Under the pieces are notes generated by a model that saw only the letters and a program-made list of their open reading frames with translations, did not search any database and had not been told where the DNA came from. A stretch of 64,000 nucleotides of DNA from Herminiimonas contaminans (GTDB lineage: Bacteria > Pseudomonadota > Gammaproteobacteria > Burkholderiales > Burkholderiaceae_D), in the NCBI RefSeq assembly GCF_015645465.1, contig NZ_JADOEL010000011.1:1-64000 (forward strand), read 5' to 3'. The translations under genes were made by a program, and so were the position numbers. Positions 37,366-45,837 of the stretch are shown piece by piece. Position 1 is the stretch's first letter. Every line of letters begins with the position of its first letter.

Positions 37366-37703
37366 TACTTTCTCCTTTTTTTCGCCAGTAATTCCTGTTC
37401 CAGCGCATCCAGGCGCTCGGTCCAGAATCCTTGATAAAAGCGCAGCCAGTCTTCGGCGGCGGCTAGTGGTGCAGCTTCCAATGTGCAGATATGCGAGCGA
37501 CCTTGTACGGTACGACTGACCAGTCCCGCATGTTCCAGTGCCTTGACATGCTTGGACGCGCCAGCGAACGACATTTCGAAAGGCGCAGCCAGCTCGCCTA
37601 TCGTGCGTTCACCGTCGGCCAGCAGGCGCAGCATCTGGCGTCGTGTCGGATCGCTCAGCGCATTGAAGACGGCATCGAGTTTTGAGGAATTTAATTCAAC
37701 CAT
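37365..37703 (-). CDS. ArsR-family transcriptional regulator
   Basis: A 112-residue winged-helix repressor. It starts NSSKLDAVFNALSDPTRRQMLRLLADGERTIGELA and has FEMSFAGASKHVKALEHAGLV as recognition region. It lacks the ELCVCDL metal-binding cysteines of ArsR or SmtB, so a metal is unlikely as effector. A perfect palindrome covers its start codon and a second one lies 40 bases upstream, indicating autorepression of the ArsR-AHSA1 operon. Confidence 0.88.
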   Translation of the reverse strand: MVELNSSKLDAVFNALSDPTRRQMLRLLADGERTIGELAAPFEMSFAGASKHVKALEHAGLVSRTVQGRSHICTLEAAPLAAAEDWLRFYQGFWTERLDALEQELLAKKRRK

Positions 37704-37712
37704 GTGGTTGAA
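37695..37712. promoter_or_regulatory. ArsR operator 1, over the start codon
   Basis: TTCAACCATGTGGTTGAA is a perfect 18-base palindrome that includes the ArsR start codon (37701-37703, minus strand). Its core AACCA-NN-TGGTT recurs at 37735-37750. Confidence 0.7.
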
Positions 37713-37734
37713 TATAGCACGGCAAAATTAAAAG

Positions 37735-37750
37735 TAAACCATTTGGTTTA
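37735..37750. promoter_or_regulatory. ArsR operator 2
   Basis: TAAACCATTTGGTTTA has seven-base arms around TT and shares AACCA-NN-TGGTT with the site at 37695-37712. The two centres are about 39 bases apart, nearly four helical turns, suitable for cooperative binding. Confidence 0.7.
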
Positions 37751-37805
37751 ATTATTTTTGTGCGGGGGTGAAGGGAGGTGCAGATCAGACAGCTTGGGCG
37801 GGATG

Positions 37806-37841
37806 GAAAAACTGCTCGCGTGCATGGCACACGCAAGCAGT
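37806..37841 (-). terminator. Terminator of the fmdA-fmdB-amiS operon
   Basis: On the minus strand ACTGCT-T-GCGTG pairs with CACGC-G-AGCAGT around a seven-base loop, then TTTTT follows. It lies just after the amiS stop codon. Confidence 0.75.
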
Positions 37842-37847
37842 GCAGTC

Positions 37848-38363
37848 TTACTTCAGTACGCCGTTAAGCAGCAGGAAGCCAGGCAGCCAGCCGGTGAAGA
37901 TGCCGCACAGCAAGGCAACCACACCAGTGATTTTGGCGATTTGCTTTTCTGCCACCAGCAGCAGGAAGAACATAAACCACAATACCGCCCATGCCGCCCA
38001 ACTCAGGCCGAACCAGGTGCCCCAGGTCGTGGTTGCGGTTTGCAGGGTTTCGATTGCGACCGGAATCGCCGTGATGGCTACGAACAGGCTGAACCAGCCG
38101 AGGCCGCGTCCATCAGCACCGTTAAAGCGATTGAAGGCGACCCAGAGGTAGGTGAAAGAAAACAGCAGGGTGAGTGCCGCGCCCTTGATAGATCCGGCAT
38201 CGGCATTGGCACCGAACGCCATTTGCAGCGAAATCAGCAGCGTGACGCCGCCGGAAAATACATTGATGACCCAGATTTCCTTGTCGCCTATGCGACCGAG
38301 TAGCCACAGGCCGTTGAGGCACAGGACTGCGCCTACGTAGAGTAGTGAAAGACCTAATAGCAT
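37848..38363 (-). CDS. AmiS/UreI-family amide or urea channel
   Basis: A 171-residue membrane protein with six hydrophobic segments. It has the AmiS pattern LLYVGAVLCLNGLWLLGRI, FSGGVTLLISLQMAFG and FTYLWVAFNRFNGADGRGLGWFSLFVA. Members form pH-gated or constitutive pores for urea and short amides. As third gene after formamidase it should bring formamide or acetamide into the cell. Confidence 0.9.
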   Translation of the reverse strand: MLLGLSLLYVGAVLCLNGLWLLGRIGDKEIWVINVFSGGVTLLISLQMAFGANADAGSIKGAALTLLFSFTYLWVAFNRFNGADGRGLGWFSLFVAITAIPVAIETLQTATTTWGTWFGLSWAAWAVLWFMFFLLLVAEKQIAKITGVVALLCGIFTGWLPGFLLLNGVLK

Positions 38364-38526
38364 GACATCTCCTTGCTGAACGAGGCAGCGATTTTAATTA
38401 TTTGACGTGCAAAAAGATAATAGGAAACTCATATACGCTCCATATCGATAGCCGTATGCGGAGCGGCGGGTTGGTGCCGGCGAACCTTACGGATTCGCCG
38501 GCGTCCCGTTCATGCCAGATCTGACC

Positions 38527-38874
38527 TCAGTGGCTGATCATCCATGGTCGCTTACCGGCGAAAGCCTTGTTGCCATTCGGCGCGACGATGGTGGATTTAC
38601 TCTTCTTGCCAGATGAAGAGCAGCAACTGCATCCGGAAGGATGCGCTTTGGATGCGTAGTTCTTGGAACTCATCGGTTCATGCGATGCTCTTTCGTTGGT
38701 GCTCATCGCATGTCGACGGGTTTCCGGCATCAGCGCCAGGCTCGGCGCGGACGACCAGGTACGGTCAGCCTTGGCCGCGCAGTGCGGGCAATCGATAGGA
38801 TCGTTGCGCGCAGCGATAGTGCGCACCGCTTCGAAGAAACCGCAGTCCTTGCAGACGTAATCGTAGGTTGGCAT
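38527..38874 (-). CDS. fmdB: FmdB-type zinc-ribbon protein
   Basis: A 115-residue protein with an N-terminal zinc ribbon: MPTYDYVCKDCGFFE, then IDCPHCAAK, giving two Cys pairs. It ends with a cysteine-rich tail (SGCSCCSSSGKKSK). FmdB accompanies formamidase in Methylophilus and has been viewed as regulatory. It starts 12 bases after fmdA. Confidence 0.88.
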   Translation of the reverse strand: MPTYDYVCKDCGFFEAVRTIAARNDPIDCPHCAAKADRTWSSAPSLALMPETRRHAMSTNERASHEPMSSKNYASKAHPSGCSCCSSSGKKSKSTIVAPNGNKAFAGKRPWMISH

Positions 38875-38886
38875 GACTTTCTCCTA

Positions 38887-40119
38887 TTACTTGAGATCGC
38901 GCGACAGAGGCATACCCATGCTTTTGAATTTCTGCACCACAGGGCCGGCAGAACTCGGGTTGATATCAAAGTCAAAGATCTGCGTTGGTAACCACAAGGT
39001 AGCGCAGGAGTTAGGAATATCAACCACGCCGCTGATGTGGCCTTGCACTGGTGCCGTACCCAGAATCGAATAAGCCTGTGCACCGGAGTAACCGAATTTT
39101 TTCAGGTACTCAATGGCGTTCAGGCAAGCCTGGCGGTAAGCGACGTTGACGTCGAGGTAATGCTGCTTGCCGTGTTCATCCACCGAGATACCTTCAAAGA
39201 TCAGGTAGTCGTTGTAATGCGGTGTGATAGGGCTAGGTTTGAAGATAGGATTCTTGATGCCATAGGTGGCCATGCCGCCTTTGATCACCGTGACCTTCAT
39301 GTGTACCCAGCCAGCCATTTCAATCGCGCCGCAGAAGGTGATTTCACCATCGCCCTGGCTGAAGTGCAAATCGCCGACCGACAGGCCTGCGCCTTTGACA
39401 TAGACCGGGAAGAAAATTTTTGAACCGCGCGACAAATCCTTGATGTCGCAGTTACCGCCGTGTTCACGTGGTGGCACGGTGCGTGCGCCTTCGGCTGCTG
39501 CCTTGTCGCGTGCTGCACCTTTCATTTTGCCCATGTGCGCAGTCGGTGCGAATGGCGCATTGGCCAGTGGCGGGACGCGATCAGGTTCGGTTGCGATCAG
39601 GCCGGTTTCACGCTTGTTCCATTCAGCCAGCAGCTTAGGATCTGGCAGGCAGCCGATCAGGCCAGGGTGGATAAGGCCTGCGTAGTTCACGCCTGGTACG
39701 TGGCGTGATGAGGTGAACATACCTTTGATGTCCCAGATCGATTTTTGCGCTTCAGGGAAGTGGTCGGTCAGGAAGCCGCCGCCGTTCTTCTTCGAGAAGA
39801 AACCGTTGAAGCCCCACATCGATTCCTGCTTGGCACCGATGTCGAGCAATTCGACGACCAGCAAATCACCTGGTTCTGCAGTGTGTACGCCGACCGGTCC
39901 GGTCAGGAAGTGGACGGTGGTGAGGTCAACGTCGCGGACGTCGTCGGCACTATCATTGTTCTTGATGTAGCCGCCGGTCCAGTCATATGTTTCGAGGATG
40001 AAGTCGTCGCCCGGGTTGACCCAGGTCGCCATCGGAATGTCCGAATGCCAGCGGTTATGGACATTCTCATTATCGTAGGGTGATTGATCCAGATCTACTT
40101 TAATCAGGGTTTCAGCCAT
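38887..40119 (-). CDS. fmdA: Formamidase
   Basis: A 410-residue enzyme of the acetamidase/formamidase family that hydrolyses formamide to formate and ammonia. Recognisable parts are IKVDLDQSPYDNENVHNRWHSDIPMATW at the start, GPVGVHTAEPGDLLVVELLDIGA, HPGLIGCLPD, HGGNCDIKDLSRGSKIFFPVYVKGAGLSVGDLHFSQGDGE and a C-terminal VVDIPNSCATLWLPTQIFDFD. It is first in the fmdA-fmdB-amiS operon and divergent from a sensor kinase carrying a permease domain, probably its regulator. Confidence 0.94.
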   Translation of the reverse strand: MAETLIKVDLDQSPYDNENVHNRWHSDIPMATWVNPGDDFILETYDWTGGYIKNNDSADDVRDVDLTTVHFLTGPVGVHTAEPGDLLVVELLDIGAKQESMWGFNGFFSKKNGGGFLTDHFPEAQKSIWDIKGMFTSSRHVPGVNYAGLIHPGLIGCLPDPKLLAEWNKRETGLIATEPDRVPPLANAPFAPTAHMGKMKGAARDKAAAEGARTVPPREHGGNCDIKDLSRGSKIFFPVYVKGAGLSVGDLHFSQGDGEITFCGAIEMAGWVHMKVTVIKGGMATYGIKNPIFKPSPITPHYNDYLIFEGISVDEHGKQHYLDVNVAYRQACLNAIEYLKKFGYSGAQAYSILGTAPVQGHISGVVDIPNSCATLWLPTQIFDFDINPSSAGPVVQKFKSMGMPLSRDLK

Positions 40120-40492
40120 GATGTCTACCTCTCAAAGTTATGTTTGTATGGATGGAACCCGGATTTCCCCGATGCTGACTATCCAGCGCGCGCGCACCTG
40201 GAGACTGCGATCCGAGCATTCCGAACCAGATAATGTATGGACTGTGCGTATATCCCAATACGTCAAACGGCGTACATGCAAAACTGCTGATGCTGCTTGC
40301 GGGATGGAAACTCACCTTGTGAAATATTTTCAATTCCTGTAATTTGAAAAAGCAGGCAGAATTTGCAGGAGACTATCGTTGACGATGTATGCGATATAAA
40401 AATCAAATAACGCGCATGAACGTGACGACAATTAAGAACCGGCTTGTATTGCGACGCAGCATTTGCAGCCTATCCAATTCTTCATCTAGCTG
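40120..40492. promoter_or_regulatory. Divergent control region of fmdA and the permease-kinase gene
   Basis: These 373 bases contain no supported gene. They must hold both promoters. An inverted repeat CGTAT-N6-ATACG lies at 40247-40262, and a further CGTCAAACGGCGTA follows it at 40261; the LuxR-type regulator at 43845-44792 could bind here. No sigma-54 promoter with the GG-N10-GC signature was noticed. The repeat is short and the link is inferred. Confidence 0.4.
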
Positions 40493-43400
40493 ATGGCCCA
40501 ACAAAAAATCTTTCGCATACGTCGCGAGTACAACCGATGGGTCGCCAACGAGTCGATTGAAGATTACGCATTGCGCTATACGCCGCGCCATTTCCGCAAA
40601 TGGTCGGAGTGGCAGTTGGGCAATGCCGCATTCGGTGCGGCATCCTTCCTCGCGCTGGAAGCAATCGGTGGGGCGATTGCACTGAACTACGGCTTCGCCA
40701 ATGCCGTCACTGCGATCCTGACGGTGATGCTGATTACTTTCCTGACTGGCCTGCCTATCAGTTACTACGCAGCACGTTACGGCATCGATATGGATTTGCT
40801 GACGCGTGGTGCCGGATTTGGCTACATGGGTTCAACCATCAGTTCGCTGATTTATGCCAGCTTCACCATCATCTTCTTTGCACTGGAGGCGGCGATACTC
40901 GCCGTCGCCTTGCAGATGTGGATACCGTGGCCGCTGTGGATCTGGTATGTGATTTGCGCGCTGTTTATCGTGCCGCTGGTGGCGCGCGGGATTACTTTGA
41001 TTTCGCGTTTGCAGATGTGGACGCAGCCGCTATGGCTGATACTGCTGGTCACGCCGTATATCGCGATCTACTGGAAGAAGCCGGAGGCCTACACCGAGTT
41101 TGCACAATTCGTCGGTGCGATTTCCAAAAGCAATAGCCTGGATCCCGTCATGTTTGGCGTGGCGGCGACGGTCGCGTTTTCACTGGTGGCGCAGATAGGC
41201 GAGCAGGTCGACTTCCTGCGCTTCCTGCCCGAGCGTACACCTGAAAACAAACGGCGCTGGTGGACTGCCATCATCGTGGCCGGTGCTGGCTGGATCATCC
41301 CGGGTGGTTTGAAAATGTTGGGCGGTGCCTTCCTCGCTTACCTGGTATTCCAGAGTGGCGTGCCTGCAGAGAATGCGATGGAACCAACACGCATGTACCT
41401 GCTTGGTTTTTCTTATCTGTTCAGTGATCCGCTGTGGATACTGGCAATCACTTTGTTGTTTGTCGTGGTGTCGCAGGTCAAGATCAACCTGACGAATGCC
41501 TATGCCGGTTCGCTGGCCTGGTCGAATTTCTTCGCGCGCCTGACACATAGTCATCCGGGGCGGGTGGTGTGGCTGGTCTTCAATTGCCTGCTGGCTTTGC
41601 TACTGATGAACCTCGGTGTTTTCGCCGCACTGGAAAACGTACTCGGTTTGTATAGCAATGTGGCAGTGGCATGGGTAGGTGCATTGGTCGCCGATCTGGT
41701 CATCAATAAACCGCTCGGCTGGAGTCCGAAAGGGATCGAATTCAAGCGCGCGCATCTATATGACATCAATCCGGTTGGACTCGGCACCATGCTCTTGTCC
41801 GCCAGTATAGGGATAGCTGCTTTCTCCGGCGTATGGGGGCACAAGGTTGCAGCCTTCTCGCCGTTCGTTACGCTGGGCATGGCCTTTATTGTTTCGCCTG
41901 TGCTGGCGTGGCTCACTCGTGGTCGTTACTATCTGGCGCGGCGTCCGACTGCAGTCGGTATGCCGGGACAAGCGGTGAAATGTGGCGTTTGCGATAACAG
42001 CTTTGAATCAGAAGACATGGCGCATTGTCCGGCATATGGCGCGCCTATCTGCTCGCTCTGCTGCACACTGGAATCGCGTTGCCATGACTTGTGCAAAAAG
42101 GAATCGCGTACTGCCGAGCAGGCGCAGCAACTATTGTCCGCCTTGCTGCCGAACGCCTTGTCGCATCTGGTCAACCGTCGCGTCGGCAACTACATGGTGG
42201 TGGTGTTGTCTTTATGCGCAGTCGGTGCTGCAGCGCTCGGACTGGTCTATGCACAGGAAATTTCTACACTCACTTCATTGAGTGATCGTGTACTGCTCGA
42301 CAGTATCTTCCTCAAGATATCTGCCGTGTTGTTGATCATCGTCGCTGTTTCCAGCTGGTGGGTGGTGCTTGGCAGTGAAGGGCGGCATCTGGCGCAGGAT
42401 GATTTGAACCGGCAAAACGAATTGCTGACGCAAGAGATAGACGCGCACCAACGCACCGATGCCGCCTTGCAAAGTGCGAAGGAAGCTGCCGAGTCGGCAA
42501 ACCAGGCGAAGACGCGTTACGTTGCCGGTATCTCGCATGAGTTGCGCTCGCCATTGAACAGCATCCTCGGCTATTCGCAAATCCTGCTGAAGAATGAACA
42601 GTTGGATGCCGCACCGCGTACCGCAATCCAGACCATACAGCGCAGCGGTGAACACTTGCTCGGGCTGGTGGATGAGTTGCTGGATCTGGCACGCATAGAA
42701 GCGGATCGCATGCGGCTGGAACCGACACCGATTTTATTTGCGGCCTTCCTCGATGATTTGCTCAGCATGGTGCGGCCACAGGCAGAAGCCAAGGGCTTGC
42801 GTTTGCAATACACGCATGGCGGCGACTTGCCGCATTACGTGCTGGCGGATGGCAAACGTTTGCGGCAGATATTGATTAATCTGCTGACGAATGCGTTGCG
42901 CTTTACCGATACTGGTTCCGTTACGCTGCACGTCGAATGCACCAGTGCATCCATGCGCTTCGATGTGATCGATACCGGCATCGGGATTGCAGTGCAGGAC
43001 AGGCAACGTATCTTCCAGCCGTTTGAACGTGGCGCTGCCGGACGCTTGCGTGGCGAGCCGGGTGCAGGGCTGGGACTGGCGATTACCGAGAAGCTGATCC
43101 TGATGATGAATGGCAGCCTCAACCTGATCAGTACGCAGGGACAGGGCAGTACCTTCGTCGTGCGTTTGCCACTGATGGAAATCAATGCTTTCGAAGCCTT
43201 GCCGCAACGCGATGTGATCGGCCATACCGGTGCCACGCGTACCTTGCTGGTGGTGGATGACCAGCCGGTGCAAAGACATATGCTGAGTGGCATGCTGATA
43301 CCGCTGGGTTTCAATGTGCGCGAAGCTGCCAGCGGCCATGAGTGCCTCGATTTGCTACGTGATTTTGTGCCGGTTGTGATCCTGCTGGATATCGGCATGG

Positions 43401-43870
43401 ATGGTATGGACGGTTGGGAAACGGCGCGTCATGTACGTGCATTCAGCGGAACCGATGTGCCGATTATCTTTGTGTCGGCTGATTTGTTTGAGAACGATCA
43501 GGAAAAATTACGCGCTGCAGGATGCCAGGACTTTGTCGGCAAACCGGTGCTGGAGTCGGAGCTGATGCTGGCCTTGCAAAGACAGCTGGGACTGGAATGG
43601 ATTTATGCCAGCACACCGCCGCTCGTGCCTGTTACCGAAGCGGTACCGGAAAGCTTGAGCTTCAGGCAACCTGCGATAGGGCAATTATTACAACTCACAC
43701 GCATGGGCCACGTCGCCGGTTTGCGTCGTGCGCTGGATCGTCTGTCGTTGACAGAAGACGCGACAGTCGTGGCATCCTGCAACGTAGTAAGATCATTGCT
43801 GGACCGTTTTGAGTTGGGCGCATTGGAGAACGCATTAATGGAGAATGAACGTGTCGCATCACCTGATTGA
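40493..43870 (+). CDS. NCS1 permease fused to hybrid sensor histidine kinase
   Basis: An 1125-residue fusion. Residues ~30-480 form a complete cytosine/purine-type NCS1 permease with about twelve membrane segments (FLALEAIGGAIALNYGFANAV, LTRGAGFGYMGSTISSLIY). Residues ~500-545 are Cys-rich (CGVCDNSFESEDMAHC, CSLCC). Two more membrane helices follow, then a short coiled coil, the HisKA domain with His682 (ISHELRSPLNSILG), the ATPase domain (RLRQILINLLTNALRF, GAGLGLAI) and a receiver with Asp966 (ILLDIGMDGMDG). It probably senses an amide or nucleobase through transport or binding and phosphorylates the next gene's product. The N-terminal start rests on MAQQKIFRIRREYNRWVAN. Confidence 0.9.
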   Translation: MAQQKIFRIRREYNRWVANESIEDYALRYTPRHFRKWSEWQLGNAAFGAASFLALEAIGGAIALNYGFANAVTAILTVMLITFLTGLPISYYAARYGIDMDLLTRGAGFGYMGSTISSLIYASFTIIFFALEAAILAVALQMWIPWPLWIWYVICALFIVPLVARGITLISRLQMWTQPLWLILLVTPYIAIYWKKPEAYTEFAQFVGAISKSNSLDPVMFGVAATVAFSLVAQIGEQVDFLRFLPERTPENKRRWWTAIIVAGAGWIIPGGLKMLGGAFLAYLVFQSGVPAENAMEPTRMYLLGFSYLFSDPLWILAITLLFVVVSQVKINLTNAYAGSLAWSNFFARLTHSHPGRVVWLVFNCLLALLLMNLGVFAALENVLGLYSNVAVAWVGALVADLVINKPLGWSPKGIEFKRAHLYDINPVGLGTMLLSASIGIAAFSGVWGHKVAAFSPFVTLGMAFIVSPVLAWLTRGRYYLARRPTAVGMPGQAVKCGVCDNSFESEDMAHCPAYGAPICSLCCTLESRCHDLCKKESRTAEQAQQLLSALLPNALSHLVNRRVGNYMVVVLSLCAVGAAALGLVYAQEISTLTSLSDRVLLDSIFLKISAVLLIIVAVSSWWVVLGSEGRHLAQDDLNRQNELLTQEIDAHQRTDAALQSAKEAAESANQAKTRYVAGISHELRSPLNSILGYSQILLKNEQLDAAPRTAIQTIQRSGEHLLGLVDELLDLARIEADRMRLEPTPILFAAFLDDLLSMVRPQAEAKGLRLQYTHGGDLPHYVLADGKRLRQILINLLTNALRFTDTGSVTLHVECTSASMRFDVIDTGIGIAVQDRQRIFQPFERGAAGRLRGEPGAGLGLAITEKLILMMNGSLNLISTQGQGSTFVVRLPLMEINAFEALPQRDVIGHTGATRTLLVVDDQPVQRHMLSGMLIPLGFNVREAASGHECLDLLRDFVPVVILLDIGMDGMDGWETARHVRAFSGTDVPIIFVSADLFENDQEKLRAAGCQDFVGKPVLESELMLALQRQLGLEWIYASTPPLVPVTEAVPESLSFRQPAIGQLLQLTRMGHVAGLRRALDRLSLTEDATVVASCNVVRSLLDRFELGALENALMENERVASPD

Positions 43871-44792
43871 TAATCCTGATGACCGTCCGGTGGTATTGCT
43901 GGTCGACGATGCTCCGAGCAGCCTCGGCGTACTGTGCGAAACACTGGAAGACGCCGGTTATACCGTGCTGGTGGCCTGCGATGGCGATACCGCCTTGCGT
44001 CGCCTGAGCCTGGTGACGCCGGACGTGATCCTGATGGATGCGGTGATGCCGGGTATCTCCGGTTTTGACGCCTGTCGACGCATCAAGGCGGATCTGGCGA
44101 CCAAACATATCCCGATTATTTTCATGACTGGCTTGTCGGATACCTCGCATGTACTCGAAGGCTTTGCTGCCGGTGGTGTCGACTACGTGGTTAAACCGGT
44201 GCGCGCACCGGAAGTGCTGGCACGTCTGCATACGCATTTGGGCAATGCCCGTATGGCGCGCTTCGCGCTGGATGCGATTGATGTGTCCGGCCTCGGCGTC
44301 ATTATGTTGAACAACGAAGGCAGTATCTCCTGGTGCTCGCCATGTGCGCGTCAGTTGCTGACACAGTTTGGTATCAATCCGGATGCATTGACCGTACCGC
44401 AATCGTGGTGGAAAGGCAGCAGCGGCATGGAGCTCGTGGCATCTGTCACCGAACCGGCCGGAGCCAGCCTGCTGGTGCGGAATATGGGTGCGGCAGGTAT
44501 GGATGAAATCATGTTGCTGATCGAGCTGAGCGGCAGTCACGCATTGCCGACCGGACGCCTGGCCAGTGCGGCGCTCACGCCACGCGAAACAGAAGTACTG
44601 TCGTGGCTGGCCAAAGGCAAGACCAATCGCGACATCGGTGAAATCCTCAAGATGAGCCCACGCACTGTGAGCAAGCATCTCGAACACATATTTGAAAAGC
44701 TGGGTGTGGAAACACGCTCTGCTGCAGCAGCGATGGCCAGTGCACAGGAAAGTGCCGACACACGCCTCGGCTCACCGAAGTGGCCGCATTAG
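43845..44792 (+). CDS. LuxR-type response regulator
   Basis: A 315-residue regulator overlapping the kinase gene by 26 bases. The receiver has DD at 21-22, phospho-acceptor Asp65 (VILMDAVMPG) and Lys near 117 (VVKPVRAPEV). A middle segment of ~100 residues looks like a degenerate PAS domain (GVIMLNNEGSISWCS). The C-terminal LuxR helix-turn-helix reads LTPRETEVLSWLAKGKTNRDIGEILKMSPRTVSKHLEHIF. It likely activates fmdA-fmdB-amiS. Confidence 0.92.
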   Translation: MNVSHHLIDNPDDRPVVLLVDDAPSSLGVLCETLEDAGYTVLVACDGDTALRRLSLVTPDVILMDAVMPGISGFDACRRIKADLATKHIPIIFMTGLSDTSHVLEGFAAGGVDYVVKPVRAPEVLARLHTHLGNARMARFALDAIDVSGLGVIMLNNEGSISWCSPCARQLLTQFGINPDALTVPQSWWKGSSGMELVASVTEPAGASLLVRNMGAAGMDEIMLLIELSGSHALPTGRLASAALTPRETEVLSWLAKGKTNRDIGEILKMSPRTVSKHLEHIFEKLGVETRSAAAAMASAQESADTRLGSPKWPH

Positions 44793-44896
44793 CAAGCAAC
44801 TAGTGTTGGACGGGCAGAGGCCTGCATATTGCATGCAGGCTCTCCTTCAGATCATCCGCGTAAAACGCTGCCCTTATCATCAACACTCCTGCATAT

Positions 44897-45013
44897 TTAA
44901 TCGACGGCCATGACCAGCATGGCCAGCGTGATGCTGACCGCGATACCTGCGGCAAACCATTTTTTCAGCCGTTTGCCTCGCTCTACCAGCTGTATGGCTG
45001 TTACGCGTTTCAT
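44897..45013 (-). CDS. 38-residue single-span membrane miniprotein
   Basis: The frame reads MKRVTAIQLVERGKRLKKW and then a hydrophobic stretch FAAGIAVSITLAMLVMAVD before TAA. Its ATG overlaps the stop codon of the upstream rnk-like gene (ATGA), the sign of translational coupling. A basic amphipathic start followed by one membrane helix is typical of bacterial miniproteins. No family was recognised. It is too short for usual gene finders. Confidence 0.6.
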   Translation of the reverse strand: MKRVTAIQLVERGKRLKKWFAAGIAVSITLAMLVMAVD

Positions 45014-45429
45014 GAGAGTGCGAGTTCTCCAATATTTGTATCCAGTGGCAAGACCTCAAGAATCTTGAGTTTCTCGACACGGTTGGATGGCAGGTTAACT
45101 TCGACTGTGCTCAATGCCTTGCGTCCGAGCAAAGCCAGGCCGATAGGCGTCAATGCGGAGATCAGTGCCAGTTGCGGATTCGCATCTTGCGGACAGACGA
45201 TGGTCAGCTTGCGTACTTCTTCGCTGCCGACCGGGCTGTACGAGATGGTCGAGTACAGGGTGACATAGCCTTTGCGCTGTACATCAACCGGCAGGATGAT
45301 AGAAGTCGAGATGATGTCGAGCAATTGCTCGCCTGCATTGACTTCAACTTCACCCATGCGCAGCAGGTGTTCGGCAATGCGGCTCAGGGTGGCGGCATCG
45401 TTTTGGGTCAGGTAACGTTCGTTTTTCAT
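45010..45429 (-). CDS. Rnk/GreA C-terminal-like protein
   Basis: A 139-residue protein starting MKNERYLTQND. The second half has the GreA/GreB C-terminal fold of the Rnk family (VTLYSTISYSPVGSEEVRKLTIVCPQDANPQLALISALTPIGLALLGRK). Rnk proteins bind RNA polymerase near the secondary channel as nucleoside diphosphate kinase regulators. The longer frame from 45576 lacks an initiation site. It overlaps the miniprotein at 44897-45013. Confidence 0.82.
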   Translation of the reverse strand: MKNERYLTQNDAATLSRIAEHLLRMGEVEVNAGEQLLDIISTSIILPVDVQRKGYVTLYSTISYSPVGSEEVRKLTIVCPQDANPQLALISALTPIGLALLGRKALSTVEVNLPSNRVEKLKILEVLPLDTNIGELALS

Positions 45430-45837
45430 TTTAGTAATAGCTCCGGGCCGATACGATAGATCGACCAAAAAATGGCAATTCAGTGCGGATGCCGACGGCA
45501 TCAACACAGCGTGGAATTTACGAGAGGGTGGCTCGGGAGCGATGTGGGTGGAACGAAGCTTCGTTCCTGTGGACACTCACCGAGCCTAAGGGAGGCAGGC
45601 GAGGTCTCTTACAAAAGATGACTGTGTGTACATCTTTGCGACTGCATGCACGGTGGTCGAAGCGCGAGCCGCGAGCAAAGTACGCACGCGCAACTCTTCC
45701 TTGTTCGGCGCAGAACTGATGCGTTTCGACAGGAAGGTTGAGGTGGTCATTGCAAGCTGTGTATGCAAGTTGGGGATAGGGTGAGTATAGCCATTTAGAA
45801 TATTCCGTCAACCCGGTGCCGTTTTACCAAGTAAAGA
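45430..45837. other. 408-base region without a firm gene
   Basis: Between the rnk-like gene and the phosphotransferase no ORF has family features. A 54-codon frame starting at 45750 (minus, MTTSTFLSKRISSAPN) is possible but has no ribosome site. The notable structure is a long imperfect hairpin at 45530-45586 with an inner perfect palindrome. The region probably holds the rnk-like promoter and leader. Confidence 0.4.
45530..45586. repeat. Long imperfect hairpin with inner 18-base palindrome
   Basis: GGCTCGG (45530-45536) pairs with CCGAGCC (45580-45586). Inside, GAG and TGT pair with ACA and CTC across small loops, and GGAACGAAGCTTCGTTCC (45550-45567) is a perfect palindrome. There is no T run on either side, so it is not a standard terminator. 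It could be a structured leader of the rnk-like gene or a protein site. Confidence 0.5.

Noticed and set aside
38887-40119. Link between NicD formate release and the formamidase operon
   Set aside because: The loci are 28 kb apart with different regulators; sharing of formate is general metabolism.
43695-44687. 330-codon open frame on the minus strand
   Set aside because: Antisense to the response regulator and kinase end; His/Arg/Gln-rich shadow composition.
45586-45768. 60-codon frame before the phosphotransferase (minus strand)
   Set aside because: No ribosome site, no family features, and it overlaps the structured region; left uncalled.
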